Source of the DNA: Vespula vulgaris
Lineage: Eukaryota > Arthropoda > Insecta > Hymenoptera > Vespidae
DNA: 64,000 bases
Assembly (NCBI RefSeq): GCF_905475345.1
Contig: NC_066610.1
Location: forward strand, 469,501 to 533,500
Direction of reading: 5' to 3'
Shown: positions 12,901 through 25,143 of the stretch, in pieces
Numbering within the stretch: the stretch's first letter is position 1
Layout: each line of letters begins with the position of its first letter
Translations under genes and position numbers: made by a program
The notes under the pieces: generated by a model
The model's input: only the letters and a program-made list of their open reading frames with translations
What the model was told of the DNA's origin: nothing
The model's database searches: none

Positions 12901-15259
12901 GTCCTGTACGGTAACTCATATCCCATCGTAACGTTATACCTTGCTGAAAGGTGGAGAAAGAAAAAGAAGAACAAAGTATTTATTTAAGAAAAAGAATTAG
13001 GAAATGATACAAAAACAAAAACATTCGATTAGTTGATTAAAAAAAATATTTCGAATATTCATATGGCGTTAATATCCAATAAAATAGTAAACCATATGAT
13101 TCGTGTAATATTACAATGCTTCCATAAGTGATCGATTAATTTAAAGTCAGATACACAGATACAATATTTTTTCAATTATTTTCTAATCTACTGTGTATTT
13201 GCCAACTTTTCTATTAATTTCGAAATCCTTTTTGATAAACATGAGAACACTATGATGAAAGTAATAAATCGAAATGAAACTGAAAACTATTGACATTTCG
13301 AAGATTTTTATTTTTTATGAAGTGCTCCATAGATAATAATCCAATGTAATATTGTGCATTCCTTTGAACATTGGTAGCACAAAAATAATTTATATGTTTA
13401 AAATATTAAAAATAAATGGTGACTTTTGTATGCTCGTACGTATCTGTATGTGTTGTGTCTTTGCGTGTGAATGCATTAAATAATTCAATAATAAATAAAT
13501 ACAAATATAAATAAATCGAAAGATATTATCGAACTACTTATCATGGCAAATTTAAAAAGGAATTAATATAAAGCATATAAAATGCAATGTCACATAAAAA
13601 AAGAATTACAAATTATAAATTACCAATTTGAAATCCATCGACTACTCGACTCACATAATACAGTACTTCGGCCAACCCCATTGAAAAGGCAATTATTACA
13701 ATAAAATATAGAGGTAATTTAGTATAATTCAAGAATGTCAATTTCTCCTGTTTAGTTTCATATTTCTCAGTGAGTGCATATTCCTTGATTTCCGTAAATA
13801 ATTTACCCAATGTTTCTCTCCTTACTCTAGTGATTGTTACTTTTGTAAGTGTCATTGTTAACTCAATATTTTCTGCTAGATTCATTAAGACATTATCCAC
13901 CGTTTTTTCAGCTAAAAGCAAATGCGCGAGTGTTAGAGAACAATGAATAAAAAGATATATGAAGAAGAAGAGAAATAGAGGAAGGTAGTTCTTCAATGGC
14001 CAAATTCCCATGCATTTCAAGAAATTTGAACTCCAATTGAAAGATCTCCGAACGTTGGTAATTCCAAGTTCCTATAATAAAATATCCAATTGATTAATTT
14101 GCTAGATTGATTCAGATTAATAATTTTATTATGCATCTAAAGTCATTGTATCACAGTTAATAAATTTACACACACACACACATATCCACACATACACACT
14201 GCTTTATCATCACATTTATGCATTCTTTATTAGATTATAATGGGTGTCCAAATAAAGCGTTACTAATCTTTTATTTGATTAACAAACCTAATTGAGAGAA
14301 ATAGTTCAAGTCAAAGGTAATTAATATTAAAAAGGACATATTATCGCATTTTTTATTTTTTATTTATTAATAAATCATGAATTTCATTCAAGCTTAATTT
14401 AATATTTTCTAAAAGCGAGACTACATTTTTAATAATTTTATTTTATTATTCTTTAAAAAAATGAAAAGTAAATTTTCTATGATATATTATTTTTATTGAA
14501 TAACAATGTTGACTGTAAGATGCCGATCAAATTTTTTCACTAAATAAAATGGATAAATGCAGTAATATTTCCTCAATTGAAATCTAATAACATCTATTAG
14601 AACAACTTTTCTCAAAAATGTCGCATTTGCTAAATAAAAATTTGTTAATGCATTATTATTTGTCCATTAAAAATTGCGCCCCATAATTGTTTACTAAATG
14701 AAATATATATTATTATTAAACCACATCGGTTCATTTTTTTCACAATATTCACATGCATATATTAATATAAAAATTTATTTCTTTTAAAACTTTTATTTAT
14801 AAAAGAAAATAAATCTTTATGATCAAAAATTAAACGTCAAAGGCACACATCTTGACGCTATAACTGTGGACTTAAAAGGAAAAAAAAAAAAAACAAGCGA
14901 AACGCCATAAAATTGTTTGGGAAGCATGAGAACGAAAACACTAAAAAAAAAAACTAATAACATTTCTACACTTATAAATGAAATTCCATGACGACAGAAA
15001 TATATACAAGAAATAAGAATTAATTGGCAAGTGAAATTTCACAGAAATAATTTCAAATAGAAATGAAAGTGGAATACTCTGATCGATGGAAAATAATTTC
15101 CAACCAATACGTAGGATATCCACGTCACTTATTTGAGGTGTAAATTGCAATCGATCACTTTATATTAGACACGAGACACGTTTCATGGTTAAAAAAAAAA
15201 GAATAGAAAAAAAAACCGAACCGTGCATATTCTCTTACTTCTATGCTATCCTTTTCCAT
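9940..15259 (-). CDS. Odorant receptor gene C, complete
   Basis: Complete 7tm_6 odorant receptor of 390 residues. Exons: 15239-15259, 13624-14071, 12658-12943, 12006-12105, 10331-10441, 10097-10252, 9940-9990; phases 0,1,0,0,0,0 agree with the other copies and all introns are GT-AG. Residues 36-56, 68-88 and 128-148 are the first three hydrophobic segments (exon 2). Exon 3 carries GYVGFDCMFVNLSIQVIAQY and exon 4 IMQQLMGTTMHICISGYYL. Exon 5 is a helix ending YCFIGECFIQE. Exon 6 starts STNFGNAIYNYEWYNLP and ends in TSGKFAVLSLTIFTD. Exon 7 is ILKTSMGYLSVLRTFV then TAA, the usual family C-terminus. Insect receptors have an intracellular N-terminus and no signal peptide, as here. Intron 2 is the shortest of the array because most of the shared mariner is deleted. 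The ligand is unknown. Confidence 0.93.
13190..13360 (-). mobile_element. Remnant of mariner in intron 2 of gene C
   Basis: A short stretch aligns with the C-terminal end of the mariner relic of gene D (20529-20711). The rest of the element is missing, and sequence resumes at the outer flank near 13350. This is the same insertion as in the other genes, followed by an internal deletion. Confidence 0.55.
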
Positions 15260-17231
15260 TTTATCCCTTCGAAGGTTCGCGATAGACTGACGTGAAAACC
15301 ATCCATTGTCCTTCCTAGTAAACTCTGTTTGAAAAGTTGCAATACGCAGGTAACGGTAGGTTGAATAGTTAATCTCAAGTCGCTGAGAAAAATATCGAGA
15401 AACAACTCGTTCTTAACCCCTTTTAAAAACGAGTTAAACAGTTACTTTATTAGCATCATCGATTACTATAGAACGTCGAAACTATCGTGAGGGAGAATGG
15501 AGTATGCATAAAAAATGTGCCCTCAACGCTCGGGTTCACCTCGCAGGATATCCCTCTGTTTCACAACCCTTATGTGAAACTTATTATAACTGCGTCTCAA
15601 TTAACTGTCATTGAAAATTTTCCTTTTCTTTCTTTTTTTTTTAGGAAAGAGGGTGCTCATAGTTGTAGAGAAAAAAAGTAACTTCTCACCCTAGGGTATA
15701 ATCACCCTTCTTCGCTTGGTCATAGTTGGAAGTTCATCCACTTACCGGCGATATTACAATGTTCTACCCACCCCCCACCTTTCGTTCGATCATCCGTTAT
15801 GTTCTTGCTACCAGTTTACGTAATACGACGAACGAAAGATATTGATTGTGTCTGAATTAATGCTGGTGGTTTAAAGCGAAAGAATTTTTTTTTCATGGAG
15901 ACAAGTATTCGTAAGTACTTGGAGGAATTAAATATCTTTACAGTTGTTCCTCGTTATAGACGACTTCGCGTTAGGGGAGTGACGAGTACAGTACTTAAGG
16001 ACGTATATTACTTCTGAGTAATAAAGGAAACTTTTTTTTTTAATTATCAGTTGCGTCACGCAAGATTTCTTTTTCTTTATTTCTAAAAGGTTATTCTTTA
16101 TTGGCACCTCATAAATCTTTTTTTTCCTTAAATTTTACAATCATTATTTTTTCAAACTATTGATATTTTTTTTACGTATTACTTTGATTCTATAAGTTTT
16201 GATTTTTTCTTTAGATTATATTTTTCTTTTTCTTTTCTTTGCATATCATTAATGATTTTTATTTATTATATTTTATACGCAGATTTTAATTTCCTCATTT
16301 ATCGCTATGGAAAATTTTTACTTGACTAACATTTGTTTTTACTCTTCCTTTCATTTTCGTAAGGAAATATAATGTTTCGTTTATTGTTTTTATTTGTTAG
16401 TTTAATCAATTTTACTTTTTATATAAGATATGATATGGTTGTTTGAACATTTCGATGTTGAAATAATAGGAATGTATTAAAATTTTATAAATATTGTGGC
16501 TAATGAATGTAGCACTTATCAGTCTTACAAGGAGTTAGGTGAACAAGATCGTCCAATAATTTATTCAGAAAATTAACTATTCAAATACAATTAATATTTC
16601 TATATTAATTTTAAACTGTTAACTCGCAATAAATGCACACAATTCCATCGTCGACATAAATATAGACGATATATAATAATGTCTGTGATTAATGAAAAAT
16701 TCATTCAGTTTTCATGAAAGTAATAAAAAATAAAAGGTTTTTGTCAATACTAATTTTATTGTCACATGAATACGTAATTTATTAAAAAACAATAATAACA
16801 AATAGAAACTAGATCGGACTCATATGGGTTTTAAATTTTGAAGAAATTGATTACTTACGTTTGAGCATCCATATTAATAGTAAAAATAATTTTTCTTGGA
16901 ACAGAAGCACAAGCTCTTATGCAACATCTCTCTTTTATGCATATCTCATGCTCTTACGCAACATACTTTTTGGAATTTTATATTATATGGAATTTATATA
17001 TATGAAAAAATGAGACAACTGATATATTTGCGAAAGTTCTCTTACATTTGATATTAATTACATTAACGGAGAAAGAAACTTACAAACTTTGAGTAATCCT
17101 TCTATAATTTTATTTATATATTTCATGACGTTAGTACAAGTCAACGATGTATAGTCTTCCTACATAGGAAGATGACTTAAGAAAAAAATAAAGAATTTAT
17201 TAATAAGTAATCTATTTCCCTTTTGTCCTAT
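15260..17231. other. Intergenic DNA between C and D
   Basis: No gene seen. 15260-15960 is the 5' flank of C and includes the 237-bp block (15434-15670) that D and E have lost. 15960-16430 is the T-rich upstream block, nearly identical in part to 24220-24440 upstream of D. 16440-17231 is the 3' flank of D; a minus-strand AATAAA (plus TTTATT at 17109-17114) is about 120 bp beyond the stop. Confidence 0.55.
15503..15520 (-). promoter_or_regulatory. Conserved upstream motif of gene C
   Basis: TATGCATAAAAAATGTGC, identical to the copy upstream of A and 244 bp from the ATG. It lies inside the block that is deleted upstream of D and E. Confidence 0.35.
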
Positions 17232-20200
17232 TCACAAAAATGTTCGCAATACAGATAAATATCCCATAGAAGTTTTGAGAATCTGCAAATATTAATAAAT
17301 AAAAATAATAATGAAATAATAATTCTATTGTCTGAAGAAGGTACAGAATTTAAAAATAGAATAAATTACTCGATGTATACTTACATCCGTGAAAATGGAC
17401 AATGACAAGACAGCAAACTTGCCAGATGTTAAGAATTGCGGCTTCTTCGTTCGTATCATACAAATAAGAAAGAATTTCCAGTGTGTTTCTGGTAAATTAT
17501 ACCAGTCGTAATTATAAATGGCATTACCAAGATTTGTACTCTGATTGAATAAAACGAATGACTAGTAATAAGATAATTGATATTTTAATTATACAAAAAA
17601 TTATTGATGATTTATTTACTTCCTGAATAAAACATTCCCCGATAAAACAATAAACAAATAGCGTGCTTATCACGGAAGAGACGTATACGACGAATACAAG
17701 GAACACAACGAATGATGTTATAAGATCTTGCGTTTCTGTACCCTAAAAAAGAAAAAAAGAAAAAGATGGATTACATATAAATTAAGAATATATAATAAAT
17801 TTTTTAGATAAAAAATAAATCTATGTTGTCTACATTTTTTGAATGTAGATAGTTATGAAGGATATTCGTAAAAAATGGCGAAGTTATAATGATAATAGTA
17901 ATAATTTTATTGTCTCGTTCAATACTTTCAAATCGAATAACAGTATTATTTCCATAACATATAATTCCCGTTTTCCATCATTTTTTATTTTATCATAATT
18001 CCGAAAGATTAATATATGCATCTGTACATATACAATTTGCCAATAGAAAAGAACTAAATGATAACAATTGTCCTGTACGGAGAATCTAAAACGTGTATAA
18101 GAAGTTATTTACAATAAAGTAACAAAAGATCCGTCGATAATGTAGAAGTAGATTCAAGGATAACTCATTCAAAAAATATTTCATCATTACATTGTCACAA
18201 ATGAGCGTCCTATATATCATTAATGTTTATACGATCCAGTAGTTGGCAGCAAGCAAATACTATAGATTAACTAAGACACTTATGAGCATAAATATGAACC
18301 TTTAATTAAGAATGTTTTGGAGTAATTAAAGAAAACCAATGGGGATCAAAATAATGATACTGTGTTGCTATGTCAAGTTTGCGGATTTACGGAAAATGTG
18401 AATGTAAGTTTTAATCACTTTGCGAGATTTTGGCATGTTAAACTATCAACAGCGAAACTATGGTGATAGAACTCCTAATAAATACAGCTATTTTTCTTTT
18501 TTATCAAGGAATATCATGAATTTTCAAAATAATGCAATCAGTGGGTATGGAAATTGATCCGCTCGTTCATGCACAACTATGGCCAAAATTGAGTCGCAAT
18601 GCTCTGAAAAAGAGACTTGCTTATTTTATAAACACGAACATTAATATCAAATTAATTTTCTTTCGATGATCGAATATTCATGACATGGTCCTGGAATCGA
18701 TAATTCATTAGGAATATACAGAAATAATTATTGTCAGTTTGTAAGTACAACAAATAACATCAGATGTGCTTTTTTTTCTAAGAGTTACTTCAAAAAATTT
18801 CTCGGGAACTATCAAATCGAAAAATTTAAAGTTTTCCGATAATTATTTGTATTAGATTTAAAACTTCTTCTTGACTCGATTTAATCTGCGATGTGCTTCC
18901 TTTTTTTGAAAAAAAATGTACAATAGCATTTTCGGGAAGAAGGTAGAAGATAAATATAAATATGCGCCATCTTGTAGAAAAATATTTAATAAATTCGGCT
19001 GGACGCATGCTCGTTTTGCGCTTATATATTTTAAGAAAAATTCATTTCTCTTTATTTCAGTAAATTATCGTAGAAATGATGGCAAGTAACGAATTTTCGC
19101 CTATATTAATGATCATTTCTATTTCTCCGCCATTTTTTATTACTGTTACAAAAAAAGAATTATCAACTGTATTTTTAAAGTTCCTATTACGGAAACGAAT
19201 ATTTATTTTAATAAATTAGGTAGATTAGTCAAAATTAAATAAGCAATAAAGGAAAGAGCAAAAAATGTTGGATTTTTTCGACTACGGCGTTATGTACTTG
19301 ATTCAGAAGAAGAAAAAAAGGAAAAATAATTTTGTTCGCTTATATTTGTACCGTCAGTACGTAGTAACCAGAGATACAGATATGCATGCTGGAACCCATC
19401 AGTTGCTGCATAATCGGGAAATTAAAGTTATTTTCTAATTCTTCCGTTAATCTGAAATGTTATATTTTAGTATAAATTAGGAATGAAATATTACGATTGA
19501 GTTCATCATCATTGTTTGTTTTTTCATTAATAAAAAAGTAAAAATAGAAATGGAATCATTACAATGTTATATAAAGAGAAATATTATTTTTTTTTATTTT
19601 AAATATATTCTATACCTTGAAGAATGTAATAAATACGTAATCAAATAAAAAACAAAAAATTATTAATAATTGTCAAAAAATACATAAAATACAATTGAAT
19701 AAATAAGTAAGAAGAAAATAGGAAATAATGAATAAGGAAATAGTAAAAAATAACGAAAGAACCAGATGGTTAGATCAAGAGACAGGTAAAAACAATAGTT
19801 TATTAAACAAATAACGAACTATATCCTTTCCATAAAATCATTTTCTAATATGGTCTAGTATAATATTATTAGATGCAAAAATTTACATCTATATATACGT
19901 GTGTATTTTTAATGAACAAAAGAAATTAATTAATGAATATTTAAATAAAATAATGTATTATATATACACTTTATTTATTTGTATATAATTTTGTCATTTT
20001 ACCTGATCAATCGATAATGTCGTAATATAAGTTCCTTCATACCCTCATTATAATTTTCAGAACTATTTAATACTGCTTTCACCTTATAGGACAATATGGC
20101 GAACTGTGCAATTACTTGAATGGACAAATTGACGAACATGCAATCGAATCCTACGTAACCTAATACGATACAAGGTACGAATATTATTTGGTAAGCACAA

Positions 20201-23200
20201 ATCAAAGCATATATCTTCATGTCACTTAAATCGACGATTTCTAATGTCCTGTAGGGCAACTGATAACCCATGGAATTGTTTTGCTTTCCTGAAACGTAGA
20301 AAAAGAGTTATAGAAACAAAATATTTTTCTAAGAAAAAGAATTATGAAAATAAAAGACACAAGAACGAAAACATTCGAGTAGCGGATGAAAATATATATT
20401 CCAAATATTCATATCCAAAATATGCCCGAAACAATAGTAAATCATATTACTCATAGAATATTACAGGGTATCCATAGATGGTCTATTAGTTTAAAGATAG
20501 ACATATACTTGAATACAATGTTTTTTTTTTAATTATTTTGTAATGAATTGCGTGTTTGCCATCTCTTCTGTAAATTTTCAAGTCCTGTTTCATAAAAGTG
20601 TGCACGCTGTGATGAAAAATATGATTCGAGGTAAATCTGAAAACTACTGACATTTCGAGACATTTTATTTCTTATGAAATATCCCATAGATCTAAACAAA
20701 TAGTAATCCAATGACGTATTATGGAATGAAGATGGTGAATTCGGTAAAATTTCCTAGCAAAGTTGGTTATTATTATCTTTGGTTATTCTTGGTCCACGGA
20801 CTCCATCATTAGTATGTAGCGGTATGACATGTTTACTGTTGACCAGTGCCATCAATTTTTTCAACAATGTGTTCTGTAACCGTTCCAATTGTGGACAATA
20901 ATTATCAACAGCAATTGGTTGTGACAACTCAAAATGTATTATGCCGGTGCGTTACCATTAAATGCACGATAGCACCTTTTTCAACTTCAGATCATGCTTA
21001 GACGTGAGTACAGTTGGTTGATTCGAAGAAAGTCATTGATTGATGTCATTTACAGTTGCTATATAGAAAACATTTCTTATCGACAGAAACGATTATGCTA
21101 AGAAATGGATCGCTTCGTTGCCTGGTCAATTACGGTGTGCAAATTCATCCTCGTTTATTTTCTTTCGTATTCGACAATTGATTTGAAGTAAAAATACCTT
21201 GACCAGTTACTTTTCCGATTTCACGAAGGTGTTTTTGCACTGTCGACTAAGTTACCTCAAATGCTTCAGTTGTTCTTGAATCCGATTGAAGCGGTCTTTT
21301 TAAAACATTATTATCAAATTCCACAGGTCCACTTTGATCATCTTCGTATGAAGTGAAAATGATCTCTAATCGAATCGTCTGAACTGACGTTGGAATTTAT
21401 TGATCTTCGAAACTTAACCGTATCACTAATTTTTTGTTGCTTTAATTTCTAATAGTTGCGTTAAATCCCGATAGAAAATGTAGCAACGTGCAATGACTTA
21501 TGTATTCTTTTGAGAATTAGTAGAACGAAATTAATATACTTATTAAAAATAACTGGCGACTATTACATGCTCGTGCGTGTATATATGAGTATGTATCTGT
21601 GTGTGTGTGTGAGTACATCTAGTAATTCAAGAATAAATAAATAAGTAAACGAATTAAAAAATATCTTCGGACTACACATGGTGGCAAATCTATAAAGGAA
21701 TTAATATGAAATAAACAAAATATAATGCCATATATAGAAAGAAAAATAAAGAGTATAAATTACCACATTCAATTCCTTCCATAAGTCGATTCGTATAATA
21801 CAATACTTCTTCCAGCGACATTGAACAACCGATCATAGCAATAAAAAATGGGGGTAATTTAGTATAATTCAAGAAAGTCAATTTCTCCTCTGTAGTTTCA
21901 TATTTTTCGGTGAGTACATACTCTTCAATTTCCACGAATAATTTACGCAATGCTTCTCTGTTTATTCTAGTGATTGTTATTTTCGTAAGTGTCATCGTTA
22001 AAAGAATATTTTCTGCTATGTTGGATACCACGTTGTCCATAGTTTTTGGAGCCGAAATCAATTGTGCTAATGTTAGAGTACAATGAATACAAAGATATGA
22101 AAAGAAGAATAGAAATATCGGAAAGTAGTTCTTCAATGGCCAAACTCCCATGCATCTTAAGAGCCTTGAGCTCCAAAGGAATGATTTCTGGACGTTGGCA
22201 ATTCCTTCTTCCTATAATTGAAACATTCAATTTGTTAATTTGCTACACCGTTTTTTAGATCAGTTATTTTATTATGCATTTAAATTTGTTATAAATAATA
22301 TTTTATTATAGATAATATATATATATAGATATTGATATATTAATATGATTTATGTGTATATACCTATAAGTATTATATATATACATATTTGTATGAATGC
22401 GAAATTTATGGTAATTTCAACGTGATCGTATCTTGTCTCAATTTTCCTATTATAATTGTATCATTAATAAAAAAAGAATATATATGTATGTAGGTGTATG
22501 TATATTCTCTTATAAAATATATTTAAATAAACATGTATTGAATTAGAAGTATATAATTAATGTTCTTATTGCTGTTAAATATTTAAACATTAGAATTATT
22601 TTAATTTTCAAGATTGATTTTAAAATTTTCAATATTTAATAATAATATTTAAATTATATGAAAAATAATTATACACATTAATAGTATTCATATATATGTT
22701 TATGCATTCTTTATTACATTATAATGGGTGTCCAAATATAGCGTTACGTATTTTTTATTTCTTTAACCCGACGTAAATGTAATAAATTGTTCGAATAGAC
22801 GTTATTCTATAATATAGAGGACATATTGCATTCTTTGTTTTCCATTTATTAAAAGATGTTAAAGTCTATTCGGTCTTAATTTAATTTTTTCTAAATACAA
22901 AACTACATTATCCACTATAAAAGAAAAAAGAAGATAAAACAAGTAAATTATCTATAAAACATATTTCTTATCGAACAACGAAGTTGAACGTGAGATACCA
23001 TTAAATCTTTCCGCTAAATAGCAACAATAAATAATAATAAGTAATATATCCCCTATTCAGATGAGATAACATTAGTTAGAAAAAATTTTCTCAAAAACCA
23101 CACGTTTTCGAAATAATGATTTTAAATGACTTTGTCTTGAACATCCAACATATTGTTCGTCAAAAATTTCACCTGCCGTTTGTCCATCGAATGAAGTGAA

Positions 23201-23696
23201 TATAATTATTAAACCTCATCGGTTCATGTTTTTCACAACATTCACTAACGTATATTAATATAAATATTTATTTTTTTTTAAACTTTATTCGTAAAATCAA
23301 ATAATTCTTTAAAAGAAAGAAAAAAAAAACAAGTGGAATATCGTCTGAGAATATATTGCCATAAAATTGTCTAAGAAGCATGAGAACGAAAATACTAAAA
23401 AAAAAAAGCTAATAATACTTGAACACTTATTAATGAAATTCCATGACGACAAATATATATAAGAAATAAAAATTAATTGGCAAATGAAATTCCACAAAAA
23501 TAATTTCGAATATAAATAAATGATCGATGGGAAATAATTTCCAATTAATACGTAGGATATCCATGTCACTTATTAGCGTCATGAATACGATCACTTTATG
23601 AGATACGAAACTAGTTCTATGGTTAGAAAAAAAAAAAAAAAAGAGAAAATATTATAGAACTGTGCTCTTTCTTACTTCTATGCTATCCTTTTCCAT
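17232..23696 (-). CDS. Odorant receptor gene D, complete
   Basis: Complete 7tm_6 odorant receptor of 394 residues. Exons: 23676-23696, 21764-22211, 20003-20288, 19352-19451, 17620-17742, 17385-17540, 17232-17282. The N-terminus reads MEKDSIE then EEGIANVQKSFLWSS. Exon 3 contains GYVGFDCMFVNLSIQVIAQF; exon 6 begins STNLGNAIYNYDWYNLP; the protein ends ILKTSMGYLSVLRTFL. Exon 5 is 12 bp longer than in the other copies and adds four hydrophobic residues in the segment FVVFLVFVVYVSS, apparently by local duplication. D is closest to E: both encode MGVWPLKNYFP in exon 2, PPFFIAMIGCSMSLEEVLYY near its end, share intron sequence and share an upstream deletion. Intron 2 carries the best-preserved mariner relic. 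No stops or splice defects seen. Confidence 0.93.
20262..20750. repeat. Homogenised intron 2 tract, D copy
   Basis: Almost identical to 28255-28790 in gene E apart from a short T-rich insertion in E. The tract covers the acceptor side of intron 2 and the C-terminal end of the mariner relic. Confidence 0.7.
20525..21480 (-). mobile_element. Mariner relic in intron 2 of gene D
   Basis: The minus-strand translation at 20529-20711 preserves the C-terminal mariner motif (DYYLFRSMGYF, FSSQRAHFYETGLENL, KRWQTRN), which in live elements follows the last catalytic Asp. Upstream, about 20730-21330, shows the rest in broken frames, including GQGIFTSNQLSNTKENKRG and remnants of the N-terminal DNA-binding part. 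Many stops and frameshifts. Terminal repeats not identified. Confidence 0.8.
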
Positions 23697-25143
23697 TTTA
23701 TCCCTTCGAAGGTTTGCGATAGACTGACGGGAAAACCGTTGAGCGTGCTCCCTAGTAAACTCCGTTTGAAAAGTAGCAATATGCGTGTAAGAGTTGCTTG
23801 AATAATTAAACTGAAGTCGACAAAAATAAAATTGAAGAACAACTCGTTCGCAACTCCTTCTAATAACGAGAAAAATAGTAATATCTCACTATAGGGTATA
23901 CTCACCTTTCTTCGCTCGGACATAGTTCGAAGTTATCCGTTTACTGGTAAATGTTTTCATTCCTACCACCTTTCGTTCGATCATCCATTCGTTCTGTTAT
24001 TGCTTTCTGTTTACGTGACACGACGAATGAAAAATATTGATAGTGCCTGAATTAATGCTGGTGATTTAAAGCGAAAGAATATTTTTTCATATGAACAAGT
24101 ATTCGTAAGTACTCGGAGGAATTAAATGTCTTTACTTTGTTCTTCATTATAGAGGACTTCGTATTAGGGGAGTGACAAGTACAGCACTTAAGAACGTATA
24201 TTACTTCTGAACAATAATGGAAACTTTTTTTTTAATTATCAGTTGCTTTATGCAAGATTTCTTTTTCTTTATTTCTAAAAGGTCAGTCTTTATTGGCACC
24301 TCATAAATCTTTTTTTTCCTTAAATTTTACAATCATTATTTTTTCAAACTAATGATATTTTTTTTACGTATTACTTTGATTCTATAAATTTTGATTTTTT
24401 CTTTAAATTACAGTTTTCTTTTTCTTTTCTTTGTATATCATTAATGGTTTTTGCATTAATGATAAATGCACACAATTGCATCGTCTACATAAATAGAGAC
24501 GAGAATTGATAATGTTTGTGATTGGTGAAAAATTCATCCGGTTTTCATGAAAGTAATAAAAAATAAAAGGTTTTTTAATATTAATTTTATTGTCGCATAT
24601 ATACGTAATTTATTAAAAAATAATAATAACAAAAAATCAGATTGGGCTCATATGGGTTTTATATTTTGAAAAAATTGATTACTTACGTTTCAGCATCCGT
24701 ATTACTAGTAATAATAATTTTTCTTTGAACAGATACACATGCGTGTTATGCTCTTACGTAACATACTTTTTGAGATTATATAGCTATATTTGTATTTATT
24801 TCAATTTTTTTTTAGAAATTCTTGTTTTAATATTCATATCAATATCACTTTGTCACATATACGTATGAAAACCAATAAAATCGGAAATAATTTGTCATGT
24901 TTTTTGAAGAATGAAACATCTGATATATTTGCCAGAATTCTCTTATATTTGATATTAATTTTTTTGTTATGACGAAAGAAATTAAGTGCCTCGAGCAATC
25001 CTTTTAAAATTTTATTCATATATTTTATAACATTAGTACAAGTCAACGATGTGTACAACGAATCGTTCGTCTTCCTATGTAGGAAGATTACTTAACAAAA
25101 AAAAAAATTTGTTACTACGTAATCCATTTCCCCTTTGTTCTTT
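23697..25143. other. Intergenic DNA between D and E
   Basis: No gene seen. The 5' flank of D is shortened: at 23870/23871 sequence jumps over a block of about 237 bp that C retains at 15434-15670. 24220-24440 is nearly identical to the C upstream block. From about 24440 the T-rich block is also shortened and passes directly into 3' flank of E (24460-25143), with AATAAA on the minus strand (25011-25016) about 130 bp past the stop. Confidence 0.55.

Noticed and set aside
14226..14270. GGGTGTCC-containing stretch in intron 1 of C (and 22721 in D) as a transposon end
   Set aside because: No matching inverted end or transposase was found; it is shared intron sequence of the duplicated units.
20529..20711. 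60-codon open frame in intron 2 of D as a host gene or extra receptor exon
   Set aside because: The translation matches the mariner transposase C-terminus, and the surrounding DNA is a decayed element.
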